Shown here one piece after another: positions 31,028 through 38,081 of a stretch of 39,035 nucleotides of DNA. The translations under genes were made by a program, and so were the position numbers. Origin of the DNA: Orlajensenia flava. GTDB taxonomy: Bacteria > Actinomycetota > Actinomycetes > Actinomycetales > Microbacteriaceae. Location of the stretch: the NCBI RefSeq assembly GCF_004801905.1, contig NZ_SSSN01000010.1, forward strand, positions 1 to 39,035. The letters are read 5' to 3'. Each line of letters opens with the position of its first letter. The first letter of the stretch is position 1. The notes beneath the pieces are model-generated. The model saw nothing but the letters and a program-made list of their open reading frames with translations. It had not been told where the DNA came from and did not search any database.

Positions 31028-31037
31028 GGAGGCCGCC

Positions 31038-31613
31038 GTGACCGACACCACCCTCGACAAGGTCGCCGGCCGTCTGCGCGCCCTCCGGCAATGGCGGGAG
31101 CTCACGCTCGCCGACCTGTCCGAGCAGACCGGCATCTCGGTCAGCACGCTCTCCCGACTCGAGTCCGGCGCCCGCAAGCCCGCACTCGACCTGCTCATGC
31201 GTCTCGCCGGCGTCTACCGGGTGAGTCTGGACGACCTGGTCGGCGCTCCCCAGATCGCCGACCCACGCATCCGACCGCGACCGTTCTACCGCAACGGCCG
31301 GGCGATCATCCCGCTCACCCGCGACAACCCCGACGTGAGCGCCTTCAAGATCGTGCTGCCGGGCCACGACCCCGACGCGCCGGTCGAACAGCGAGCGCAC
31401 GAGGGCTACGACTGGGTCTACGTGCTCAGCGGACGCGTGCGCCTCGCGCTCGGAGACGAGGAGATCGTGCTCGACGCCGGCGAAGCGGCGGAATTCGACA
31501 CCAGGCTGCCGCACGGACACGCGAGCGCGTCGCAGGAGCCCGCCGAGATCATCAGCCTGCTCAGCACCCAGGGGGAGCGCGTGCACGTGCGAGCCGCCTC
31601 CGCGGAATCCTGA
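31038..31613 (+). CDS. XRE-family regulator with C-terminal cupin domain
   Basis: This regulator has 191 residues. GTG 31038 has a near-perfect AAAGGAGG five bases upstream. The HTH lies at about residues 8-62: VAGRLRALRQWRELTLADLS, EQTGISVSTLSRLESGARKP. The cupin sensor domain is at about 110-180 (QRAHEGYDWVYVLSGRVRLAL, VLDAGEAAEFDTRLPHGHAS). This SutR/PuuR-like architecture senses a small ligand in the cupin pocket. It is divergent from the CPYC flavoprotein, its probable target, and may be transcribed with the downstream quinone oxidoreductase (25-base gap). Confidence 0.92.
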   Translation: MTDTTLDKVAGRLRALRQWRELTLADLSEQTGISVSTLSRLESGARKPALDLLMRLAGVYRVSLDDLVGAPQIADPRIRPRPFYRNGRAIIPLTRDNPDVSAFKIVLPGHDPDAPVEQRAHEGYDWVYVLSGRVRLALGDEEIVLDAGEAAEFDTRLPHGHASASQEPAEIISLLSTQGERVHVRAASAES

Positions 31614-31638
31614 GCGCGGCCGCCCGGTTGCATTCCCC

Positions 31639-32664
31639 ATGAGAGCCATCGTCTACACACGCACCGGAGATTCATCCGTCCTCGAGACCGTGGAGCGCGA
31701 GGTGACCGAGCCCGCATCAGGCGAGATCCGCGTGCGGGTCGTGGTCTCCGGGGTCAATCCGACCGACTGGAAGGCGCGCCGCGGGTCGAACGCTGCGCCG
31801 GAGGGCACCCCGAGCGTTCCCAATCAGGACGGCGCGGGCATCGTCGACGCCGTGGGCCCGGATGTCACCGGCTTCGCCGTGGGCGACCGCGTCTGGCTGG
31901 CGATCTCCGCGTGGCAGCGACCCGCATCCGGCACGGCGCAGGAGCACACGGTGACGCCCGTCGAACGGGCGTTCCGGCTGCCCGACTCGGTGAGCTTCGA
32001 CGAGGGCGCCAGCCTGGGCGTGCCCGCCGTGACGGCGCACCGGGCGTTGACGGTCGATGAAGACGGTCCCGATCGCCTCGCCCCGGGAGCATTGCAGGGC
32101 AGGACCGTCCTCGTCGCCGGAGGCGCTGGGGCGGTGGGGCACGCGGCCATCCAGCTCGCGCGCTGGGCCGGCGCCTCCGTCATCGCCACGGTGAGCGGCG
32201 CGGACAAGGCGGCGCTCGCGGCGGCTGCGGGAGCCGACCACGTCGTCGTGTACCGCGATCCGGATGCCGGCGACCAGATCCGGACTCTTGCTCCCGACGG
32301 CGTCGACATCGTCGTCGAGGTGGCCGCCGGCGCTAACGCCGAGCTCGACCAGGCCGTGACGCACCCGCGCTCGACGATCGCCTCCTACGGCAACGACGGG
32401 GGAGCGCCGATGACGATCGACTTCGGCCGGGCAATCGCGCAGAACCTGCGCTACCAGTTCGTGCTCATCTACACGATGGGAGCGGATGCCTGGACCGCCG
32501 CCGGTGAGGCCGTGACGGCGGCCGCGGCCGACGGGGCTTTGTCGATCGGCGATGACGCCGGGCTGCCGGTCCATCGCTACGCGCTCGAGCAGACCGCCGC
32601 AGCGCACGATGCGGTCGAGGGCGGGATCGTCGGCAAGGTGCTCATCGTCGTCGCGGACGACTGA
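31639..32664 (+). CDS. NADPH:quinone oxidoreductase-like MDR protein
   Basis: This is a medium-chain dehydrogenase/reductase of 341 residues with ATG 31639. The N-terminal GroES-like domain reads MRAIVYTRTG, VVVSGVNPTDWKARRG, PNQDGAGIVDAVGPDVTGF and VGDRVWLA. The cofactor domain starts near residue 150 with VLVAGGAGAVGHAAIQLARW, using the zinc-independent AGGAGAVG form of quinone reductases. No catalytic zinc cysteines are present. C-terminal AHDAVEGGIVGKVLIVV is typical. The function is probably NADPH-dependent reduction of quinones or activated alkenes. It may be regulated with the XRE-cupin gene. It converges on the TetR gene with three bases between stop codons. Confidence 0.92.
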   Translation: MRAIVYTRTGDSSVLETVEREVTEPASGEIRVRVVVSGVNPTDWKARRGSNAAPEGTPSVPNQDGAGIVDAVGPDVTGFAVGDRVWLAISAWQRPASGTAQEHTVTPVERAFRLPDSVSFDEGASLGVPAVTAHRALTVDEDGPDRLAPGALQGRTVLVAGGAGAVGHAAIQLARWAGASVIATVSGADKAALAAAAGADHVVVYRDPDAGDQIRTLAPDGVDIVVEVAAGANAELDQAVTHPRSTIASYGNDGGAPMTIDFGRAIAQNLRYQFVLIYTMGADAWTAAGEAVTAAAADGALSIGDDAGLPVHRYALEQTAAAHDAVEGGIVGKVLIVVADD

Positions 32665-32667
32665 GCG

Positions 32668-33222
32668 TCAGCCGGTCAGCTGCCGCAGCTGGCGGAGCAC
32701 GTCCGTCGAGCACTGCTCGAACTCGCCCGACCCCGGGTCGGAGATCCAGCGTTCGAATGCGAGCTTGAACACCGTCATGGCCGTCTCGGCGGCGACGGCC
32801 GCATTCTCATCGGAGACGCCGCGCGCGCGGAGTGCGCCCGCCACCGCGGCCCCCATCGTGGCCAGCTTGAGCAGTTCGCGCTCGTGCAGGCTCGGGTTCG
32901 CGGCGATCACCGCCGAACGCTGCTGAGAGTACGCGCGAACGAAGAGCGATCCTCCGCTCGACAAGGCCCCGCACGCGGTGTCGAGGGGAGAGAGCGTGCT
33001 CGGAGCGCTCGCGATCGCCTCGACGACGGCGGCCTGCAGCTCACGCGAGCCCGCGAACAGCACCTCGCGCTTGTCGGCGAAGTACCGGAAGAAGGTTCGC
33101 TCGGTCACGCCCGCCCGGTCGGCGATGTCGGCGACCGTCGTCTGTTCGAAGCCGCGCTCGCCGAAGAGTTCGAGGGCGGAGTGCTGCAGCCGCCCTTGCG
33201 CGTCCTCGAGCCAGCGTCCCAT
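32668..33222 (-). CDS. TetR family transcriptional regulator
   Basis: This regulator has 184 residues. ATG 33222 (MGRWLEDAQGRLQHSALELF) is the family-like start; the frame is open upstream without a real start. The HTH is LQHSALELFGERGFEQTTVA, DIADRAGVTERTFFRYFADK, REVLFAGSRELQ (about 12-65), typical of the AcrR/TetR group with FFRYFADK. The C-terminal part has RAYSQQRSAVIAANPSLHERELLK. Upstream, TAGACT forms a possible -10 ten bases before the ATG, and two 23-base palindromes overlap the shared promoter region. It probably represses itself and the divergent NAD-epimerase gene. Confidence 0.9.
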   Translation of the reverse strand: MGRWLEDAQGRLQHSALELFGERGFEQTTVADIADRAGVTERTFFRYFADKREVLFAGSRELQAAVVEAIASAPSTLSPLDTACGALSSGGSLFVRAYSQQRSAVIAANPSLHERELLKLATMGAAVAGALRARGVSDENAAVAAETAMTVFKLAFERWISDPGSGEFEQCSTDVLRQLRQLTG

Positions 33223-33235
33223 GCCGACGAGTCTA

Positions 33236-33288
33236 CTGATGACAGACGCTGACATCAGGTGTAGCGTGATGACATACCCTGACATCAC
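33236..33288. promoter_or_regulatory. Two tandem 23-base palindromes: candidate TetR operators
   Basis: Site 1 (33236-33258) and site 2 (33266-33288) share one design. Each begins (C/G)TGATGACA and ends CTGACATCA(G/C), and is symmetric about a central C. Site 1 matches in 9 of 11 half-site positions and site 2 in 8 of 11. Their centres are 30 bases apart, almost three helical turns. They lie between the TetR gene and the divergent NAD-epimerase gene. Two identical-type sites suggest cooperative binding by the TetR protein. Confidence 0.65.
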
Positions 33289-33322
33289 GAGGCCGACGGT
33301 CGTCGGCACCAAGGAGATCATC

Positions 33323-34228
33323 ATGCGCGTTTTCGTCACCGGGGCATCGGGTTGGATCGGTTCGGCCGTCGTCGAGGAGCTCGTGGGAGCGGGACACCAG
33401 GTGGTGGGCCTCGCCCGATCCGATGAGTCGGCCGCCGCGGTCGAGGCGGCTGGGGCTGAGGTGCTGCGCGGCAGCCTCGATGACCTCGACAGTCTGCGCT
33501 CCGGCGCGGCCGACGCCGACGCCGTCATCCACCTCGCGTTCAAGCACGACTTCTCTGCTTTCGAAGAGTCGGGGCGCACGGAGCGCGCGGCCATCGAGGC
33601 GCTCGGCGATGTGCTGGAGGGCACCGACAAGCCGCTGCTGTTCGCGTCCGGTGTCGCCATGCTCGCGCCCGGCACGGTGGCGACCGAGGATGACGCGTCG
33701 CCTTTCTCCGGGTCCGAGTCTCCGCGCGGCGGCGCCGAGAACCTGGCCCTGTCCTACGTCGACCGCGGCATCCGTCCCGTGAGCCTGCGGTTCGCGCCGA
33801 CGGTGCACGGCGAGGGCGATCACGGCTTCATGGCCGTCCTCGCCTCCACCGCCAAGGAGAAGGGCGTCTCGGGCTACATCGGCGACGGATCCAGCCGCTG
33901 GCCGGCTGCGAACCGACTCGACGTGGCGCACATGATCGTGCTCGCCCTCGACAAGGCGCCTGCGGGTTCGCGCGTGCACGGTGTGGCCGAGGAGGGTGTC
34001 ACGACCAAGGAGATCGCCGAGGCGATCGGCCGCCAGCTCGACGTGCCGGTCGAGTCGATCGCGCCGGAGGATGCTGCGGAGCACTTCGGGTGGATCGGCG
34101 CGTTCTTCGGCATCGACATGCCCGCATCGAGCGACGCCACGCAGGACCTGCTCGGGTGGACGCCGACCCACGCGACGCTGCTCGAGGACCTCGAGGCCGG
34201 GCACTACACCCGCCACCTCTCGGCCTAG
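33323..34228 (+). CDS. NAD-dependent epimerase/dehydratase family (extended SDR) protein
   Basis: This is a Rossmann-fold protein of 301 residues. ATG 33323 has AAGGAG eight bases upstream. GASGWIGS at 7-14 is the nucleotide loop, with VVGLARSDESAAAVEAAGAEV, GSLDDLDSLRSGAADADAVIHLAF, ASGVAMLAPG, and YVDRGIRPVSLRFAPTVHG. The substrate-domain end GWTPTHATLLEDLEAGHY resembles proteins annotated as NAD-dependent epimerase or 3-beta-HSD-like. The usual YxxxK is not obvious where expected. It is controlled, by inference, by the divergent TetR gene through the two palindromes. A natural substrate cannot be named. It converges on the MFS gene. Confidence 0.9.
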   Translation: MRVFVTGASGWIGSAVVEELVGAGHQVVGLARSDESAAAVEAAGAEVLRGSLDDLDSLRSGAADADAVIHLAFKHDFSAFEESGRTERAAIEALGDVLEGTDKPLLFASGVAMLAPGTVATEDDASPFSGSESPRGGAENLALSYVDRGIRPVSLRFAPTVHGEGDHGFMAVLASTAKEKGVSGYIGDGSSRWPAANRLDVAHMIVLALDKAPAGSRVHGVAEEGVTTKEIAEAIGRQLDVPVESIAPEDAAEHFGWIGAFFGIDMPASSDATQDLLGWTPTHATLLEDLEAGHYTRHLSA

Positions 34229-34236
34229 CCGCTCCT

Positions 34237-34286
34237 CGCCGAGCGTCGTCGATCAGGGGGCGATCGCCTCCTCGCGACGCTCGGCG
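34237..34286. terminator. Twelve-base-pair hairpin between convergent epimerase and MFS genes
   Basis: CGCCGAGCGTCG at 34237-34248 is the exact inverse of CGACGCTCGGCG at 34275-34286, with a 26-base loop that itself contains GATC repeats. The second arm lies inside the coding end of the MFS gene, whose stop is in the loop. It could terminate transcription from both sides. Confidence 0.6.
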
Positions 34287-35536
34287 ATGGCCAGCTCCGC
34301 CGGGTCGCCGATGTGCGGCAGGGGCGAGAGGGCGACCCAGACGACGGTCACCAGGCCGAAGCACGCGCCGAACAGCATCCCGAGCCTCGTGCCGACGAGG
34401 TCGCCGACGATGCCGCCCGCCGCCGCCCCGAGCGCGACGGTGCCGTAGGTGAGCCAGCGCATGCTGGCGTTGACGCGTCCGAGCATGCGATCGGGCGTGC
34501 GCAGCTGTCGCACCGTGACGAGGATGACGCTGGACAGCGCAGTGCACGCTCCGTTGACGGCGATGATCGACCCGAGCGAGACGATCACCGCGACCCGACC
34601 CCACGACAGGTCCACGAGCGGGATGCCGAACAGGGCCGCGCACTCGATGGCCGCGCACCACATCACCGGACCTCCTGCACCGAAGCGGCGCACCGTGACC
34701 CCTGCGAGAACGGCTCCGACCAGAGCGCCGACGGCACCGAGGGAGAACACCAGCCCGATCTCCGCCGGCGACAACCCGAGAACCCGCACCGCGTGGAGGG
34801 TGAAGAGCACGATGACCCATTGCTCGGCCGGGTTGTACAGCGCCGAGAAGCCGAGGTTGGCGACGAGGTAACGATCGCGGAAGACGAAGCGCAGACCCGC
34901 ACGCAGTTCGGCGACGAAGCTCGTGCCCTCGCGCGGAGTGATGACCTCGGGCGAGCGGATGCGCCCGATGGCGAGCGCGGAGACGATGTAGAGGGCGCCG
35001 TGCGCGAGCATGGCGAACGGCGCCGTGAGCACCTGAACGAGAAGGCCCCCGAGGCCGGGGCCGCCGATCTGAGCGGCGGCGGATGACGCCTGCAGACGCG
35101 CGTTCGCCCGTGCGAGCCCGCTCACGGGAACGATGCTCGGCACCGCGGACTGGTACGACACCTCGAACAGGACTGTGAAGCAGCCGATCAACAGCACCAG
35201 TGCGGCCAGGAGGGGCAGCGACAGGACCCCGACGGCCGCTGCGGCCACGATGGCCAGCGTCAGAGCGGCGCGTGACCAGTCGGCGGTCATGATGAGCGGG
35301 CGACGGCGACGGCGGTCGACCAGCACGCCGAGCGGGAGGGCCAGCAGCAGGAACGGCACCCAGCGTGCGACGCCGAGCAGGCCGAGTTCGCCGGCCGACG
35401 CGTGCAGCACCAGCACGGCGAGCAGTGGCACGGCGATCTCGCTGACCTGCTCCCCCACGACGGACGCGGTCTGCGAGCCCCACAGCCAGCCGAAGTCGCG
35501 CTTCCATCCAGGTCTAATGTGCTTTGCTTCGTCCAT
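34253..35536 (-). CDS. MFS transporter (MFS_3/EntS-like exporter)
   Basis: This is a multi-pass transporter of 427 residues with ATG 35536. About 11-12 hydrophobic segments are visible. The N-terminal DFGWLWGSQTASVVGEQVSEIAVPLLAVLVL and the loop GVLVDRRRRRPLIMTADWSR match the EntS-like MFS_3 group, along with SYQSAVPSIVPVSGLARANA and the later RTPDRMLGRVNASMRWLTYG. Group members export siderophores, drugs or small metabolites. It is divergent from an ABATE/CGNR regulator across 63 bases that hold nested palindromes. A TTGACG element at 35564-35559 with TAATGC downstream may be its promoter. The substrate is unknown. Confidence 0.92.
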   Translation of the reverse strand: MDEAKHIRPGWKRDFGWLWGSQTASVVGEQVSEIAVPLLAVLVLHASAGELGLLGVARWVPFLLLALPLGVLVDRRRRRPLIMTADWSRAALTLAIVAAAAVGVLSLPLLAALVLLIGCFTVLFEVSYQSAVPSIVPVSGLARANARLQASSAAAQIGGPGLGGLLVQVLTAPFAMLAHGALYIVSALAIGRIRSPEVITPREGTSFVAELRAGLRFVFRDRYLVANLGFSALYNPAEQWVIVLFTLHAVRVLGLSPAEIGLVFSLGAVGALVGAVLAGVTVRRFGAGGPVMWCAAIECAALFGIPLVDLSWGRVAVIVSLGSIIAVNGACTALSSVILVTVRQLRTPDRMLGRVNASMRWLTYGTVALGAAAGGIVGDLVGTRLGMLFGACFGLVTVVWVALSPLPHIGDPAELAIAERREEAIAP

Positions 35537-35562
35537 GCATTAGAGCGTGCCAGAAGATCGTC

Positions 35563-35588
35563 AATGCGTAAAGCGTGATTCACGCATT
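35563..35588. promoter_or_regulatory. Nested palindromes between MFS and CGNR genes
   Basis: AATGCGT (35563-35569) is inverted as ACGCATT (35582-35588). Inside it lies the perfect palindrome GCGTGA-T-TCACGC (35573-35585). GCATTAG occurs again at 35537-35543 next to the MFS start. The minus-strand -35 candidate overlaps the left arm. It is a candidate operator for the CGNR regulator, positioned to act on both genes. Confidence 0.52.
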
Positions 35589-35599
35589 AGGGTGGGTTC

Positions 35600-36208
35600 A
35601 TGGCCGAATCCGTCGAGACCATCGAACGCCGGGGTTTCCCGCAGATCGCGGGAGACCCAGCGCTCGACCTCGTCAATACCGTCTCGTGGAGGCTCAACGC
35701 GGAGCGGCGGGTAGAGCAGCTTCCGCGGTACACGACGCTCATCCGCTGGTCGCTGCAGTTCGGCTTCATCGACGAGACGGATGCGGCGGCGCTGCGGGAG
35801 CAGGCAGCCGCGGATCCGCAGACGGCCGGCCGGGAGATCGGCCGCGTGATCGAGCTGCGCGAGGCGCTCTATCGAGCCGCGTACGAGGGCGGCCCTACCG
35901 ACTCCGTCGCGCGGGAGAACGCAGTCGCGCTGACGGAGGGGCACCTCGAGCGACTCGGCGACGGCTGGCGGTGGGCGTTCCCACTCGATCTCTCCCTGCC
36001 GCGCCGACGCATCGCCCTCGCCGCGGTCGACCTGCTCACGCGCGACGACCTCGGCCTGCTGCGCCAGTGCTCGGATGCCGACTGCGGCTGGGTGTTCCTG
36101 GATTCCTCCCCGCGGCACAACCGGCGGTGGTGCATCGCCAGCGACTGTGGAAACCGCAATCGGGTGCGCGAACACTACGAGCGCACGCGGGGAGTCCCGG
36201 CGAGCTAG
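35600..36208 (+). CDS. ABATE/CGNR zinc-finger regulator
   Basis: This protein has 202 residues with ATG 35600. The N-terminal stress-associated ABATE domain (about 10-140) reads PQIAGDPALDLVNTVSWRLN, IELREALYRAAYEG and the Ala-rich helices. The C-terminal zinc finger contains Cys157, Cys162, Cys178 and Cys183, the last in the eponymous CGNR motif (CIASDCGNRNRVREHY). These proteins are predicted DNA-binding regulators widespread in actinobacteria. The divergent MFS gene is its likely target through the nested palindromes. TAGGGT ten bases from the ATG could be a -10, giving an almost leaderless transcript. Confidence 0.92.
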   Translation: MAESVETIERRGFPQIAGDPALDLVNTVSWRLNAERRVEQLPRYTTLIRWSLQFGFIDETDAAALREQAAADPQTAGREIGRVIELREALYRAAYEGGPTDSVARENAVALTEGHLERLGDGWRWAFPLDLSLPRRRIALAAVDLLTRDDLGLLRQCSDADCGWVFLDSSPRHNRRWCIASDCGNRNRVREHYERTRGVPAS

Positions 36209-36223
36209 CGGCGATCCGTGGGC

Positions 36224-36257
36224 CGCGGCTCAGTCGCCCGCCGTCGCGTCAGCCGCG
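36224..36257. terminator. Hairpin between convergent CGNR and LigD-polymerase genes
   Basis: CGCGGCT (36224-36230) is inverted as AGCCGCG (36251-36257), with a 20-base loop containing the stop of the minus-strand gene. The arms are only seven bases, so the terminator role is uncertain. Confidence 0.35.
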
Positions 36258-37472
36258 ACCCGCCCAGGGGTCGTAGTCGATCTCGAGCTCCGCCTGCTGG
36301 GGCCGCTCGTATTCGGGCACATGCTGCAGGTTCACGCGGATGCGGTACCAGAGCGAACTCGAGCCACGCATACCGTCCACCAGGGTGTCCGACGGTTCGA
36401 GGAGGGAGACGACATCCGGGTGGCGGTCCTTCCAGCGCTCCAACCCCTCGAGCGCCTCGGCCTTCGTCTTCGCCCGGGCGATCTCGATGAGCGGCATCGT
36501 CGACTGCCGTCTCCCGGACCCGTCGGAGGAGGCGGGCGCCTTCTCGGCCGGCCCGAGTTGCTTCGCGAGGGCGAGCAGTCCGTCGAGACTGCCGGCCGAA
36601 TCGTCGATGCCTGCGGCTGCGTCACCGCGTTCGGCGAAGCGCCGCAGCACCGTCGCGACCGTGAACTCCTCGGGCCGGCGCAGCCGCACCTCATCCCAGT
36701 CGAGCGGGGTCGAGACCCGAGCGTCGGGCAGGGCACGGATGGAGTATGCCGACGCGACGGTGCGGTCCTTCGCGTTCTGGTTGAAGTCGACGAAGACGCT
36801 CTCGCCGCGCTCCTCCTTCCACCAGTGAGCGCTCGCGAGACCCGGTGCGCGGTTCTCGACCTCGCGGGCCAGCGTCTCGGCGGCCAAGCGCACGTCACGG
36901 TAGTTCCACCGCGGCTCGATGCGCGCATAGATGTGCATGCCGCGAGATCCGCTCGTCTTGGGCCAACCCACCAAGCCCATGTCGGCCAGCACCTCGCGCG
37001 CAACCATCGCCACGTCGACGATCTGCGACCAGTCGACGCCCGGCATGGGGTCGAGGTCGACCCGCAGCTCGTCGGGATGGTCGAGGTCCCAAGCCCGCAC
37101 GGGATGCGGGTTCAGGTCGATGCAGCCGAGGTTGACGACCCATGCCAGGGCCGCAGCATCCGTGACGACGACCTCCTCGGCCGACGTGCCGCGGGCGTAC
37201 TCCAGCACGGCGGTCTGGATCCAGTCGGGACGGGATGCCGGCGCCCGCTTCTGGAAGAACGCCTCCTGGTCGATGCCCTTCACGAAGCGCTTGAGCACCA
37301 TCGGGCGGTCGGCCGCCCCCCGCAGGGCGCCGTCTGCCACCGCGACGTAGTAGTTCACCAGGTCGAGCTTGGTGAGGCCCGGCTCGGGGAAGACGATCTT
37401 CTCGGGGTGGCTGACGCGCACCTCATGACCGTCGATCTCGAGGACGGTCGCGTCGTCCTTCTCAGGGCTCAC
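36249..37472 (-). CDS. ligD: LigD-type DNA polymerase/primase domain protein (NHEJ-associated), stand-alone
   Basis: This is a polymerase-domain protein of 407 residues with a GTG start at 37472. It has the archaeo-eukaryotic primase fold of LigD PolDom: VSHPEKIVFPEPGLTKLDLV, VLKRFVKGIDQEAFFQKRAP, WVVNLGCIDLNPHPVRAWD, catalytic Asp139 and Asp141 in VDLDP, PKTSGSRGMHIY (171-182) and the third acidic residue Asp229 in VFVDFNQN. A C-terminal extension (about 300-407) is present. No ligase or phosphoesterase domain is attached and no ku or ligase gene is in the window. It may work with enzymes encoded elsewhere in end joining or gap filling. It follows the DUF3072 gene by 13 bases. Confidence 0.9.
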   Translation of the reverse strand: MSPEKDDATVLEIDGHEVRVSHPEKIVFPEPGLTKLDLVNYYVAVADGALRGAADRPMVLKRFVKGIDQEAFFQKRAPASRPDWIQTAVLEYARGTSAEEVVVTDAAALAWVVNLGCIDLNPHPVRAWDLDHPDELRVDLDPMPGVDWSQIVDVAMVAREVLADMGLVGWPKTSGSRGMHIYARIEPRWNYRDVRLAAETLAREVENRAPGLASAHWWKEERGESVFVDFNQNAKDRTVASAYSIRALPDARVSTPLDWDEVRLRRPEEFTVATVLRRFAERGDAAAGIDDSAGSLDGLLALAKQLGPAEKAPASSDGSGRRQSTMPLIEIARAKTKAEALEGLERWKDRHPDVVSLLEPSDTLVDGMRGSSSLWYRIRVNLQHVPEYERPQQAELEIDYDPWAGRG

Positions 37473-37485
37473 GGCTCAGCTGGGG

Positions 37486-37848
37486 CTACTGGCCGCGACC
37501 CGTGCGGGACTGCAGTCGGTCGATCTCGACGGATGCCTGCGCCTTCGTCAGGTCGTCGGGCACCTCCTCGCCAGCCTCACGAGCGAGAGTGTCCAGGTAG
37601 CTCTTCTGCGGTGCGGTCATGGGCTCATCGCCGGTGACCCAGTCGGCCGGATCCTTGCTCGCGGGATTGTCGGCGTCGTCGCCTCGGGTTCCGAGGGCGT
37701 CGTCGGCGGAGTCGGTCGCTGAGGCGCTGGGGGCTTCGGTGGCGGATGCTGCAGTGTCGGGAGCTGCGGTGTCGGGAGCTGCAGTGTCGGGAGCTGCGGT
37801 GTCGGGGGAGTCGGCGGGGATGTCGTGGTCGGCGTTGATATCGCTCAT
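37486..37848 (-). CDS. DUF3072 protein with PDTAA repeats
   Basis: This acidic protein has 120 residues with ATG 37848. The N-terminal half is disordered, with four PDTAA repeats (SPDTAAPDTAAPDTAA...) and Asp/Ser/Ala-rich sequence. The C-terminal half holds the DUF3072 motif: NPASKDPADWVTGDEPMTAP, QKSYLDTLAREAGEEVPDDL, TKAQASVEIDRLQSRTG, resembling SAP-like or Lsr2-end-type helical elements. DUF3072 occurs as small stand-alone proteins in actinobacteria with no known role. It is the first gene of a unit with the LigD polymerase-domain gene, so a nucleic-acid-related function is plausible. Confidence 0.85.
   Translation of the reverse strand: MSDINADHDIPADSPDTAAPDTAAPDTAAPDTAASATEAPSASATDSADDALGTRGDDADNPASKDPADWVTGDEPMTAPQKSYLDTLAREAGEEVPDDLTKAQASVEIDRLQSRTGRGQ
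37754..37813. repeat. 15-base tandem repeat inside the DUF3072 gene
   Basis: The unit GTGTCGGGAGCTGC(G/A) occurs three times from 37754 to 37798, with a fourth degenerate copy to 37813. On the coding strand each encodes the five-residue PDTAA. The third base of the last codon alternates G/A between copies. Such a frame-preserving repeat can change copy number by slippage. Confidence 0.85.
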
Positions 37849-38005
37849 GCCGCGATGCTACGCGCGGGTGCGGACACTCGGCTGGGGGTTGTGCTGGGCT
37901 CGCGGGGTCATCTCGCTGCAGAGGCGTGATGCGCGCGTCGACCAGGGCGATTCGCAACGAGGGGGCATATGGGGATGCCTCGGAAGCGATCTCGGACGGG
38001 GGATC

Positions 38006-38035
38006 TTGCGGTTTCCGGCGCGTTTCTCATACGGT
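38006..38035 (+). promoter_or_regulatory. Possible promoter of the LAL regulator gene
   Basis: TTGCGG (38006-38011) and TACGGT (38030-38035) are separated by 18 bases and lie 47 bases before the ATG at 38082. Both hexamers are partial matches. The rest of the 233-base gap 37849-38081 shows no further structure that I can support. Confidence 0.27.
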
Positions 38036-38081
38036 TGGCCCGATGGAGTGCAGATCCTGACGCACTCGCTTCGAGGCGGTG

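Noticed and set aside
37754-37813. Tandem repeat considered as a CRISPR-like array
   Set aside because: Units are 15 bases with no spacers and encode PDTAA in frame inside a gene.
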